Part shown: positions 37,017 through 49,205 of the stretch, one piece after another
Numbering within the stretch: position 1 is the stretch's first letter
Layout of the letters: each line of letters opens with the position of its first letter
NCBI RefSeq assembly: GCF_030463565.1
Contig: NC_134652.1
Span: forward strand, 9,141,897 to 9,205,896
Length of the DNA: 64,000 nucleotides
DNA from: Pelecanus crispus
Taxonomy: Eukaryota; Chordata; Aves; Pelecaniformes; Pelecanidae
Direction of reading: 5' to 3'
Notes under the pieces: generated by a model
Seen by the model: the letters and a program-made list of their open reading frames with translations, nothing else
Database searches by the model: none
What the model was told of the DNA's origin: nothing
Program-made: the position numbers and the translations under genes

Positions 37017-40000
37017 AAGCTATTTGTATTGCTGAGGTGCTGGGTAAACATATTTTTTAAGTCAATAATAAAGTCACCAAAAAACGCATTTTCTGTTGTC
37101 CAGAAACTATTTCTGAATTCAGGTCAAATTTCCTAATGGTTCCATCTGAGAAAAAAATATTGAGCCAGGACTCTCAGAAGAGATGGTAGATGGTTTTGTT
37201 ACCTTTTATCCAACAGTTTAATGCAGACCCACTCAATTAATTTTTACTGAGGTCCACTTCCTCTCAGCAGAAAGCAATATGCCATCTCCTGCCCTGCCAG
37301 GATTTGCGTGTTGCCTTTTCAGCCAAGACGGACCACTGCAGCTGTTCCCTCATTTCTCTGCCTTCCTGCCTAGCAAGACATTAGAGAATGGCGAGCAACA
37401 AGAAATCTGGGGTCTCCTGCTTGAATCACATATCTGGAACGGCAGCAATACCTAAGGAAAATGCGCACAGGATCCGATTCAGCCCATCCTGGCATGGCCT
37501 TGCTTTAAGAGTTCACACATCCCTCCTGAGACACGAGGTAGTTTGTCCTCTGACACTGTCCATGCATGTTAATTGGAGCAAGACCTGTGAGGCTGTTCCA
37601 CATCTCAGCTGAAAATCCTGGGTGTTACACTGAGGTTCGCATGCTTTCCCTTCTTTCCTCACTCTTCCTAGGGCATGCTGAAATGTTTCACACAAATGGG
37701 ACAGGCTCAGCACAGGGCATCCAGCAGCTGCTTCTCCTGAGAGGTGGGGAGGTGGTCTCTATGACCATCAGGAAGGAAAGCAGCTAAATCTGGATCTCCA
37801 TCTTGTGTCTATTTCTAATCAATGACCTATTGACTGAGAGGAAGATGGTATCTAAACCCCTCCTACCTTTGTTAATTAGCCATCACCTGCTTTCTGTAAT
37901 CAGTGTTTAAAGAATGACAGATTTTGCTTTATATTCCATAGAACTAAATAAAGTACTGCATTTTATAAATTTTTATGATTTCTCACACCAGATTGATACT
38001 TTGGTTCAGTATTTCAATTTTAATTTCTTCTGTCTGAAACAGTCCTACATTGCACTCATCTTGACTTTTCACTGCACTTCTATTTGTACAGGGCTAGATA
38101 CATTACAAAGACAGTTTTAATAGCAATTTTCACACTTTCAGTGTCTAAATTTTGGAAATGTTCTTGATAAATTAGCCTTACCTTTGAATTGTCTGGCTTT
38201 ACTGGTAGCTGGAAGCTTAAAAAAAACCAAAACCCATATAAAATCTGAGAATAGTTTTTAAAACAATCTTGACAGAAGGAACAACATATCCTAGAGGGAA
38301 CACTAGGACAAGTTGCGGGGATACTCAGGAATTGAGAAAGTCTGTATTACTTCAGCTTTTCAGTCTTCATGAGTTATCTGGGGTTCCCTTCACCTGCCCT
38401 CCAGTTCCATAACCTCAGGTGTCTGCTTGTAAATATTAGAAACTGCTGCAAAGGTAATATGTCAAGAAGAGCTTGAAATAATAATAATTAACCTAACCAA
38501 ATCTACTCACCTACATTGACCAAAATTGTAAGCAGTTTTGCTCTCCCCTTTTAGGTGCAATTTTCCAAAGAGTCTGTTAACTTGAAACAATTCTCCCAGC
38601 TCTGATCAAATGCCTGAAAAAGGGAGAGGCTGACAACTGAGACAGGCAGTGAGATCTCAGGGATATCTAACTTTGGCTTTGCAGGTTCAAACATTATCAT
38701 TGTCAGAATATTAATTAAGGACATTTCTGGAGAGCCCAAGTGGCCATCTGAGGTCTGAGGCTGGGCTGAACATCAGCTGCACAAATAAACCCTTTGTGTC
38801 CTTTAGCCTAAAGCTGTGAATGAAAGAATGCACTGGGCAAAACACTGACCTCAGTGAAGTGGGGGGGAAAAGTCCCTTTTTCCTCTGAAGGGGAAAGGGC
38901 AGGTTGCAGGAGTTCACCTAGGATATTGTATTGCCTATGGTTGTGAGATGGGAAGCCCCTTTTTTAAAGACAAATGTGCAATAGTTGAAATTGAGCTGGC
39001 AGAACCTGCCTGGGGAACAAACTCACCTTTTATTAAAACAAAAGAAAACTCGCCAGAGCTGCTAGGCTCAACACAGCTTGATTAAAGCCATTGGGGAATT
39101 TACCAATCAAGAAAAGGGCAGAGCATGGAAAAAATAAGAAGTGCTAGATTGGTTAAAAGTAGCTAGAGAAAACCCTGAGGCTCTGCAGCTGGTCATTACT
39201 GATGCAAGAGATAGACTGCCTCATGGAGAAGAGATATAATGGGAGAAGAGCAACCCATTAATCTGCAGAGTTCAGCATTAGGGCTGACTAATCACACACA
39301 GCACTAGCAGCTGTAGACCACAGACCACCTTCTCAGAGGAGGGGCATTGATACAGATCCCTGTTTGTCATCAAAACTGCATGTGTTACCTGTCTGCATGC
39401 CTTAAGCAATCAATGCAGTTCACTACTAACCTTCCATGCCAAAGAGGATTGGTGTGAAAAGTAACTCAAGACTGTGTCCACACTAAGCGCAAATTGAACA
39501 GGCTGCAGTGAGCTATGCTAATCGAAGCATTGCTTAGTACTTTGGCGGCAGGTGATCACTAGCCCCGCTGGGCAGTCAGCCCTGCTGGAAATCATTATCA
39601 CTGGAGAGGCTTTGGCTAAAAAATCTCTTCTAAAGGCACTTTAGTGAAGCAACGTTAATCGCTAATTCTGATTCCCTGCCTCCCACAAGACAGCAGGACA
39701 GTGATGGTAAAAGGAGGATGCGCAAGGGAGCTCCCTGAGGTAGGTAAGTGACAGGTGTATGCATTTACCTAGGCACAGATAAAGGGATAAAATCATACCT
39801 CTCTAAGTCCTTTTCACGCTCTCATCAGTAGCACTGGGATAAGGAATCCAAGGTTTCACCACGCAGAATCCATTTCTGCCTTATTGAAGAACTACCTGAC
39901 TCACTTTCAGGCTATAAACTAACGCTGATTAATAACAGGACTTTAAGGCACATGGCCATACACCTGGTCAGACCACAAACTTTCACCAGGATCCTGTACT

Positions 40001-40940
40001 TACTATATAAGAGAGAAGGAACCGAGGCCACCAGGGCCTCATATAACTCAGTCACTTTGTCCATGCCTCTCATGAAGACAGAGTTATGCAATCTCCGTAG
40101 ATGCATTTTCAGGCCTGATCTCCTCTGCCAGAAAGGACATGCACTGAACTCAGTGTAACCTGCCTCCTAGTCACAGCCAAGGGACTCTATACCTGTGCTG
40201 GAAAGCAATTATTTTGTATTTGCCAGTGTAACAATACAAAAGAATGGCAACAAATCTTTTTTGCCCTGCCGCATCTCAGAGCTTTGTGCAACATTCTCTT
40301 CCCTCGTCCACCTCTCCTCCTGTCTGCCATGAGAAGTGTCAGAAGATGTCAGATTCCAATGTCTAAATTAAATGTAGTAATCTGATCAGGATGAAATGCC
40401 AAATGAGTCACCTCCTTCCACATCAGCCTCTATGCCACCTGCCCTTTGCTCTGCTTCTTGGCTTTCATAGTTTGCTGCTCGGCACAGTGTCCAAGATAAT
40501 ATAAAATGTACCTGATAAAGAAGGGGCTAATGGATAAAAACTTCATGAGAGCTTTCAGGCAGAAGACTCTGCAGTATAAGCAGATATAAGTGATGACATT
40601 TGTGGGGAATCTGCCCTATACTCTTCGTTTTTAATGGGAAGAGTAAAGTGAAGTTGATAGAATAATTCTGAATTTTTCGCCTTCTCTCTTCTAAATGGCA
40701 CATCAGTGAGACACTGACAATGTTCTCACCATTAAACCTGACAGAGAAATATATGTTCCTTGATTGCAGAAGGCTGCAATAATGTAAAAAGCAGTATGAA
40801 TCTGAACCAGATGACCAGGTGGGGACCTGAACACAGAAAAATGTGGGCTCAATAGCTTTTAATAAACTTGCTGAATTTGGCACCAGTTGTTGTTCCTGAA
40901 CATCAAAGAAGAAATGAATTTAAAGAAGGGATCTGGATTT

Positions 40941-40960
40941 AAAAAAAAAAAAAAAAAAAA
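40941..40960 (+). repeat. A20 homopolymer tract
   Basis: An uninterrupted run of 20 A bases with no recognisable retroposon body upstream. Confidence 0.9.
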
Positions 40961-42387
40961 GAAAATAACAACATGACCTTTTTTTTCTGCATCTTCTTTG
41001 ACTTTACAGAACTATATGAAATAGTATCATGTGAATCAAGCTATTTTAGCTATTCTGTGCTTTCCCCTCTCTTTGAGGCCAGAGCTAAGTTGCCACATGG
41101 GCAAGATAGCTTTTCATAACCACTTATCCCTGGTATAAGCTAAGTGAAGGCCTGATCATTTAAGAGTGTTCTGCTTTAAGTTGAAGATACTCAAAACACT
41201 GAGCTTTGGTACTAGCTGGAATACAGAAGGAAAACTTCAGAAAACTCTCTGTCACCTATAATTCCTTCTCATCAGCAAGCCAAAAGAAATAATTCTGCAT
41301 TAAAATTTAAGAAAACTCAAAAAAGACCCCACCCCACCCCTATATACACCTACTTTTTCTCTTTAGTTATTAAGTTCAGTGTAACTCACTGCTTAGGCTT
41401 TCTGAAGTAGGACACACTAGTTAAGACACCACTGTACCTCCCAGGCTGTCCTAAAAAGCAGATGAGGTCTTTTCTCTTTTTAAAGGTTCCTCTTCTAAAC
41501 CAAGAGGTCTCCAAAATAAAACAAGCCCCCAAAAAAACCCAAATCCTCCCCCCATAAACACTGGGCTTTCTTGCTTCACATATCTGTTCCCCATGCAGCC
41601 ACAAGTTCTCAAGTCCTATGACCAACGCCTCCCATGGCAATCAGATTTTATCAGTAATAACTATTTCCTGCTATCAAGGCTAAGGAAAAAGGCAAAACAA
41701 GAGAAGGACTAGGTGGTGGGAAAGCCTGCTGAAAGCAAGGACCAATCCAGTGGAAAAACGGGCCATGCTAGGGGAAGATGAGCCTTTTACACTGCATACA
41801 GGAGTTTGCCTTCCTTGTATTCTTTATTCTTTCCATATATCTGGCTGGCTTCCTAAGGGTTAAGCCATCTTTGATAGCAGGAAGGTAAAACTGTCCTAAA
41901 TGTCTTCAGAATCTGCTTGCCTATTAGTAATTCCCTAGTGACAATGTAAAGAAAATCAAACACCAGACTTCACATCCTGAGCAAGCCTGTTATGCATATT
42001 TAATAAAAGGAAACATACTATAAGATAAAAATGGGTGTCCATGGAAACTGCATACCTAGCTTTAAAAAAAAAACCCAAACCCCCAAAAAACCCACATTAA
42101 ATTTTACATATGACTTTCTTTCACATACACTCTCCCTCTACGAGTTTTGGTGTTATGTATTGACTGTCAGAGATCTTCACTGTCTGACTGTTATTTTCAC
42201 ATCCCCAGGATGATCTCAGCATTGTACAGCTCTGAGATCTGTCATGTACTGTACACAGCTCGGGCTGCACATAGGCTTTTCTGCACTAGGCAAAACAAGG
42301 GCTGCAACAAAGCACTGAGCAGGATGGCTTGCCCTTAGGATTTAGAGCTCTTCAGTAATTTTTTGTAAGGGGTTAGATAAGGGGAAA

Positions 42388-42408
42388 ATAAAACAAAACA
42401 AAACAAAA
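42388..42408 (+). repeat. AAAAC microsatellite
   Basis: About four units of AAAAC or close variants in tandem. A short simple repeat with no other content. Confidence 0.75.
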
Positions 42409-45400
42409 TGGCATGGGTAAGCCAGAAGCAGTCTGTGCTCTGCAAGGAGGGGAGGGAGGAGCTGTGCTCCCAGCTCTCACTGCTCCCTGTCCTCACACTC
42501 TGCATGTACAGGAGAGAGATGAGAAATACGGGTATATATCTCCCCATGGGGACATGGGGATTGTCCATGGGTGATTTTCAGAGGCTAGCTTGAGCCCATG
42601 GTACAGTAGCAGTTCAAAGTTACAACCAGCAGCTGTCCTGGTGCTTTATATCGGGTAGCTGAACTACAGCTCTGAAAGCTGGGGTTCAAGCTCAGGACAA
42701 AATGTAGAAAGCAATGTGGGGGATCAACAGACACTGAATCATCTCATGGTTCTCTCAGCTCCAGCCACCAGAGCAGTGCCCAGCATCAAGAAGTGCTCAA
42801 TAAGCCTCTTTGTTTGCAGCACCAGCTGCTAGGCACTGTGAAGAGAGTTGCAGTAAGCACTGGTTTACAAGAGATGCATGTGCAGAGACAGGCAGCAAAA
42901 GAGCTCTGTCACAATTAGCACAGGATATACAATCAAATTTTTATCAAAACGAAAGCAATAGTTGGCTTCCTCAACATTTTACCTTTAGCAAACAGGCAAA
43001 TATGCCAACTGCGCCAGCTGGCTCTACTCCAGCTCTGGGAAAATGGTGAGATGTACAACAGTGGGCCATACTGCAGGACAGACCGAGGTACCACCCGATT
43101 GCTTGTGATTGATAGCAAAGGTCACCATGGAAAACTTGACCTCCTCCAGTCTGTTTCCATATGGAGTCCTACTGCATAAATTGCCTTAGCACTCAGCAAC
43201 TTTGAGGATCAGGAGCCTATCAAAGAAAAGCTTGTAGCAGGATCATGAGCTATAACCTTATTACCATTGTTTCCAATAGAGTCACCATTTTCTCCTCTTC
43301 AGTAACTAGCCAATTAAATTCGGTCCCCACTGCATTTTTTTAATAGCAGTGAAGAATTTCCACAGTGGGATCAGATATTTAAACAAAGAGCAGCAGTTTC
43401 CCACCTCACTCTGCAGAAGGCTGACAAACCCAACCTCTACCCTCCTCCTCCTCGTCTCCATGTCTCTGCATACATTCGTTCTGTAACTGCTGCAACTGCT
43501 GCCTTTCATTTAACTTGCTCTTAGGGAAAGACTTCCCAAAGGTTTTATTTGCCCAATTACTAGACAAACATAACCACACACAGCTAAGCTAATGCAAATA
43601 GGTTCTCTGCTCCTTCATCCAGTACACTTGCTTCGGGCTTTACTATGCATTCATAAGCAAATTCTGTTTCCTCCCTCCTTCCCTCCTGTGTTCATCTTGA
43701 GCTGGAGACAAGATTTTATCCTGTTCCCTTGTTATCATACTGAGCACTCATAAATTCATTCCACTGCTTGAATCTCCTCACATTCCTGAAACTAGGCACC
43801 TGCGAAGTCTGCACATTGAAGGTCCACTCCTGCAGGTAGAGTCATTCAGGATCAGACCTAGGAGGCCATGCAGCAAGGCAGATGCTACCTGGCATTGTCC
43901 ACATCATCCTGTTGTAGTGCTCTGACTTCCCACACTCTTGTTCAACAGTACTCTAAGGTTTTTGGAAAGCACTCTGGCCAGTACGTCCCCGGTAGGGAAG
44001 GAGAAGACCTGGCCAAAGTACTCGTATGTGAAACCTGCATGTTCCATGCTCTAAGGCTTTCATGCCTGATATCCACCAGCATATATCTGACAAGGCTGAT
44101 TAATAAGGCCTGCACAAGCAAAACACATGCTGTTAGTAGCATGCATCTTCATGTAATCCACGGCACAAGCAGGGCACATACTCTTCTCATTTTTTATAGG
44201 ATGATTCCATCATACTAAACCAACCACACTGGTAGCTGGTTTACAGCCTGCAGTCCAGGAGTGCTCCTCTGACACATTTATTGCACAAGTGGAGGGGTGT
44301 CCAAGAATGGGAAGTACCCACAGAATCAGTCTGAAGTGCAAGCTTCACATGGCCACAGTCATTATCCACAGCATTTTCAGTCTAAAGATAAGGTGTGCTC
44401 CTTGACCATGGTTTCACAAGTGGTACTTTTTGACCATGCATGGGGCCTAGGGTGCATGCATAGATTATATATCGCTGTACTCCTCCTACCAAGCAGAGTA
44501 CGCTGTTGGACTAACCAGAAAATGACAGCCTTTCTCCATGGCCTTGCCCCAGAGTTTGCACAGCCTGAGGGTTATCAACAGTGTACTAACTTACGAGGAG
44601 GCCCACAGAGTACAGGAATGCAGGTGAAGTAGGCTGACACGATAGCTGTGTCCCGTAGGTCATGGTGCAGGGGACACAAGCCAGCCAGATCTGTGTGCCA
44701 AGAAACACACAGCACCTCTAGAGGAATGCTGACACTGGCCATTGGTGAGGACAGGGCTTCTGGCCACAGAAGTAAATATGGGTCAGCAGAGGAAAGAGCA
44801 CAACAGCATTTCTGATGAGAGTAGCAGGCTTCCTCTTCTGGCTCCTCCATCCCAGCTGTAAGGTGGTCCCATGCATTAGTAGCCATACACACTGGCCTAT
44901 CCCAGGACCATGGACTTGATGAGTCCTGGCAACCTGTGGGAAACAAGGGATCAAATGCTTCTATGAAGCCTGCAATACCAGTTATGCTCAAGCAAACATG
45001 ATAGGTAAGGAGGATGGATGGCAGGAGGAAGGGAAGAACTGTACTACGTGGTCAGCAGCAAGGCTACAATGACACACATGAGGCTGCTGGGAACCCAGAA
45101 TTTTGGACTGTAGGTTGGCCAGGACACCTCATTCCACTTATTCCATTTACTCTTTTTTGCCATCTGTTTTATTCCCAACATCAAGCTCTTTCTATGTGTC
45201 TTGCCGAGGATACATATTAAATAGGTTTCTTCCTGTCAGGGTAAGAAATGGGTTAAGTAAGCTTAGAAGTGGGTTTGTTCTCCAACTAGCATCTGTATGC
45301 CCTAATAAAGTCAGATAACTGTATTACTGGGGTAGCTTGAAAACACACAAAACCTGCTTTCTGTTTTTGCTAAATCCACAGCAAAATGATTTTTGAGGGG

Positions 45401-46452
45401 GATGTTTTCATGGGAGATAAAAGACTAAAATCAATGATAGGACTGTCTGAAGACTGAAGTTTCATTTTACCTCCACAAAAAATCAGGAGTCAGCTATTCC
45501 AGTCGCTCTCTATTAAGTTTTGGTTCAAAAATGTCACTTGTACTCACAGCAGCACTGAAAAGACTATTTATCTGAATCCAACCGTAGCATAAAGATTCTC
45601 TTGGAATCTTTTTTTTATTGAATTATATAAGCATACATAAGTAACGCTGTTTCTTACAAGAAAGGACTTGTAGGTGATATGAAGCCCAAACTATGATATG
45701 TGATAAAAATTAATAACAGTAATCATAAATGGTTATGAGAATGGTGTGAGGTCTAAAGATCACACATACACACACTCAGATATCAATCTGTGGTTTAGGG
45801 AATTTAGGAGAAAAATGCCTGACAGTTCAAAAAGGAAAATTACCATCTCTTCCAAACACTTTTCAAGAACTGCAACAACAGTTTAATCATCTAAAATTAT
45901 GAACTTCACTGTCTAACCATGGCAATAGGTCTGCATCACATCTAAGCTCTGAGAAGTGAGAGAGCAGTACAAGATGGAAGTTAAAGATTGCACAATCTAA
46001 AGGGATGCATATTACATTGTTTTACCGTCCTGATTGTACACTACTCTGACATCTTTTCCAGAAATACCAGCTTCTATAAAATGCCACCAAAGACTTGGTT
46101 TTGGCCCAGGTAACTGGGCAGGCAGCTGACAATGGTTCCTCAGTTCCAGATCTATCTGGCCACTAGACCCAAAGAAGAGCTAACAAGGGTTAGGCAACAC
46201 GGTTGTCTACAGTAACTGGGTGACTAGAATTGATGGTCCTTGATGTGCTAGTCCTAAAATCCTAATTTTCCAATCAGTCTTCCTTTGCAGCTGGCTCTGT
46301 CTAGAGACTCCTGTAAGAGGAATTAGGATTAACTATTTCTTTCTAGACACTATACTCTTTAAACACAGACCTAGCTGTAAAGCGCAACTAAGTAGAAATG
46401 AACCCCTGATCATCTTTTTTTTGCAACTAACTTCTTTTATAAAGCGCTTAGT

Positions 46453-46600
46453 CTCCAGTTCAGCTAAGCCTTTAATTGTGTGCTTAACTTTAAGTATGTG
46501 CTTAATGTCAATGGGACATATGGTTAAGTATGAAACTGTGTGTTTCATTGAATAGAATAAGTTACCTCAAACGTTTAAATATTTTGCTGAACTGAGGCCC
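46453..46600. mobile_element. Palindromic MITE-like element (about 148 bp)
   Basis: The ends are inverted copies of each other: CAGTTCAGCTAAGCCTTTAA near the left end pairs with the reverse complement of TTAAATATTTTGCTGAACTG near the right end. The interior contains GTGCTTAACTTTAAGTATGT and TCAATGGGACATATGGTTAAG, which also mirror each other loosely around an AATGGGAC centre. I recognise the pattern as an old amniote non-autonomous palindromic DNA element, also common in turtles and crocodilians, but cannot name the family with certainty. It is highly diverged and non-coding. Confidence 0.6.
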
Positions 46601-48559
46601 TGGCAAATAGAAAAAGAAAGATCATTTAATGCGGTATTGAAAAGAAATAGGTTCCTAGTATCAGCTGATAAAATTAGTATTTTAGGTTTTTTCTCCTCAC
46701 TGGTATAATTATATCAATAACTAATTTCTGTTCATCCTAGAAGGAAAGATTTCTTTAAACATTAATTGAAAGGTGGGAGCTTAAACTAAATAACTGAACC
46801 CTTTGCTTTTGCGCGTCTTTGATCAGAATGTCAAAGATATTTGGATAATTATTTCTATTACAACAGTGTTCGAGACCTTGCCATTAAAATATATCCTCTC
46901 ATCTTCACTGCATTTCCAGGATTGCTACATTCCTGTAGGTTTTTGGCCAGAAAACCGATTAGGTGAGTATCACACATAACAATGCTATAAAACCAACGTA
47001 TGCACTCACTAGGATTTCAGGGCTGTTGTGATGGTACCCTGCTGAGATCCTTGCCCCTAGTTTATATATATTCTTGTTACCTAGCAGTCTTAATAACGGC
47101 TCTAAAGCAAGAGGAGAGGTATGAAATGATAAACTCCCTCTTGCTGCTGCTCCTGTTCTTGAGTCTGGGAAATTTATCTTCCATGAGTTTCTGTACTTAA
47201 GCACTTTCTTTCACAAGTAGTTCAGTCATTGCATTTACCATCATTTGCTCTGAAACAGACGCTACCCTGAATCAACTGAGGTGAGCAGTTTTTGAAAAGC
47301 TATACCTGGTAGACAAAAAGCAGTCTGCCTTTTGGCAGCTCTCTTTCCTTTTCTGTCCCTGAGCTCATCCTGTAGCAGAATGAGGTGTTACCCTGTAAAA
47401 AAGAATAAATGCTACATGCAGGGAGAGTGTTTCTCTTTTCTCTTGCCTTATCCAAATGTGTTCTACTCTCATCTGTCCTATAGCTATTGCATCATATTCA
47501 GCCTCTACTTGTCCTCTAAATCTTGCCAGAATCTACATTTTTGCCCCTTCAACTAAAATTAATGACCACACCTATTCATCCTTCTGACATGTCTGTTCTC
47601 ATTACTTCTTCATCCTTTGACCCTTCCTGGTGTCATTACCATACTAATATCTTTTACCTTGTGTGTCTTCAGCAATAGGAGCAGTTCTTTTGCATGACTT
47701 AGTACAGAGCATTACTAGAGAGTCAAACATTTTCTGATGCCTCACTAATATTTTTCTTCATTTCTTTCACATGACAAGCCACAGAAATATAGAGCAGTGA
47801 TACCAATATTTCAAAAAATGTCTCATCAAAACTCATCTAATGACTATAGTTTTTTGTCACAGTTTTGGCTCACTTCAATGGAAAAAAGAGAAAGTGGGTG
47901 GCAAGTTAAAAAGGGCAATAAACAAGAAGCATCATAAGCAATATGACAATAATTATGCTATTACTGCATTCAATTATCAGTGCTGTACCTTTCCAGTTTG
48001 TTATGTTAGTTCGGCATTTTGGGACAGCTTAGACAGTTAACAGAAACTCATGTCACTGCTTTTCTGGTTTCCCTTTTAAATTCTGATGCATAATATTTGG
48101 GTTGCAGCTATTACTGGAGGTTTCTTATTTCTTTTAAACACTTTTCTTGGAGATTTAAAATTAATCAAGCACATATTCCTATAGGTCTTTCATTTTGTAA
48201 ACATTTTCTTCTTCAAACAAAAATATGCATTCTGGGTCATATTTGGAGATTTGTGATGTCTTTTTAATAGATTGCAAAACCAAAGGGATTGTTGCGATAA
48301 TCTATTTTAAATTAACTTCTGTTGAAACAATAGTACATTTTTCAAAAAGATAATCAGAGGGGGAAAATACATTCTGATCCTAGATAAATTCTTCTGGTAA
48401 TCAATTACTCTCAGTTTTAAGACATTATGTGGTTTATTTTAAGTCATATTTGTTTAGCCCCAGCTTCCATCCACTAGATACTGTTACCCTTTTTAGTGAT
48501 GTATTCACACTTCTTCACAATCATAAAATAGTTATTTTATGCAGATATTGAAGACTGGT
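46601..48559. other. AT-rich unique sequence, no gene seen
   Basis: No repeat or gene is recognisable between the MITE-like element and the CR1/L3 relic. Open frames are under 82 codons. Confidence 0.6.
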
Positions 48560-49205
48560 ATCAATTCACCTATCAACCTCCTCTTAAATTAAGTAGATTA
48601 ATTTTCTTAAATCACACATTATTGGAATTTTTTTCCACGGCTCAGAATCATTCTTTTGTTCCTCTCTGAACCTTTTCTGTTTTTCAGATTTTTTTCTTAA
48701 TGGGTGAAAACAAGATCTGGACAGAGAATGCTAGCAATTATCTTAGTCATACCATGAACTCATCTCCCTCCTGCTTGACATTCACTGCTTACCCATTCAA
48801 AGCTAATGTTTTTCTCTTAGCCATTATATTGAACGGGGAGCTCATATTCAGACACTACCTATCACAAACTCTAAATCTTCATCAGTATCACTTTATTTCA
48901 AGGGTACTTTTCTGCTATTCTGTACGTGTGATTGGAATTCTTTGTTCCCTGGCATATGACTTTATATTTGACTGTATTAAAACACATATTGTTCAGATGA
49001 GCTCACCTTACAGAATGATGTAAATCCAGAATATAGAAATGATCTGTCCTGTCATTATTTACCACTCCACTAATTTTTATGTCATCTGCAATATTTACCA
49101 GCAGAGATTTTGTATTTTCTTCCAGATCATTGCTAAAGAATAACTATCATTAGGCCAAGAGCAGATTACTGCAAATGTCTCCAATAGGATGCAGATTTTC
49201 AGCCA
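48560..49205 (-). mobile_element. CR1/L3-type LINE relic: reverse-transcriptase core to C-terminal region, antisense
   Basis: On the minus strand, codons from 49,089 downward read A-D-D-I-K-I-S-G-V-V-N-N-D, matching the CR1-family active-site block (F-A-D-D-T-K-I-G-G). In the same frame, 28 codons further on, L-N-N-M-C-F-N-T-V-K-Y-K-V (48,997 downward) matches the N-M-x-F-N-x-x-K-C-K-V block. Further blocks corresponding to E-K-D-L-G-V-x-V-D and to the region about R-A-T-R-M follow toward 48,640. One in-frame stop separates the first two blocks and more follow, so the copy is dead. Preservation over about 640 bp marks it as one of the older CR1/L3 lineages shared among amniotes, distinct from the young CR1 tails elsewhere in the window. 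Boundaries are approximate. Confidence 0.85.

Larger units (their letters stand above)
37017..46452. other. Unique sequence, no gene seen, with A20 and A/C-rich patches
   Basis: This stretch holds A20 at 40,941-40,960, an A/C-rich patch at 42,063-42,093 and an AAAAC repeat at 42,388-42,408. Between 43.8 and 45.2 kb the sequence is somewhat GC-richer and carries overlapping open frames of up to 138 codons on both strands. I could not relate any of them to a known protein or transposase. I leave that pocket unexplained rather than call a gene. Confidence 0.55.

Noticed and set aside
44575..44991. 138-codon minus-strand frame in a pocket (43.8-45.2 kb) with several overlapping frames, considered as a transposase or retrocopy remnant
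   Set aside because: I could not match any frame to HARBI1-type, piggyBac, Tigger or other transposase blocks. The overlapping frames on both strands are explained by higher GC content.
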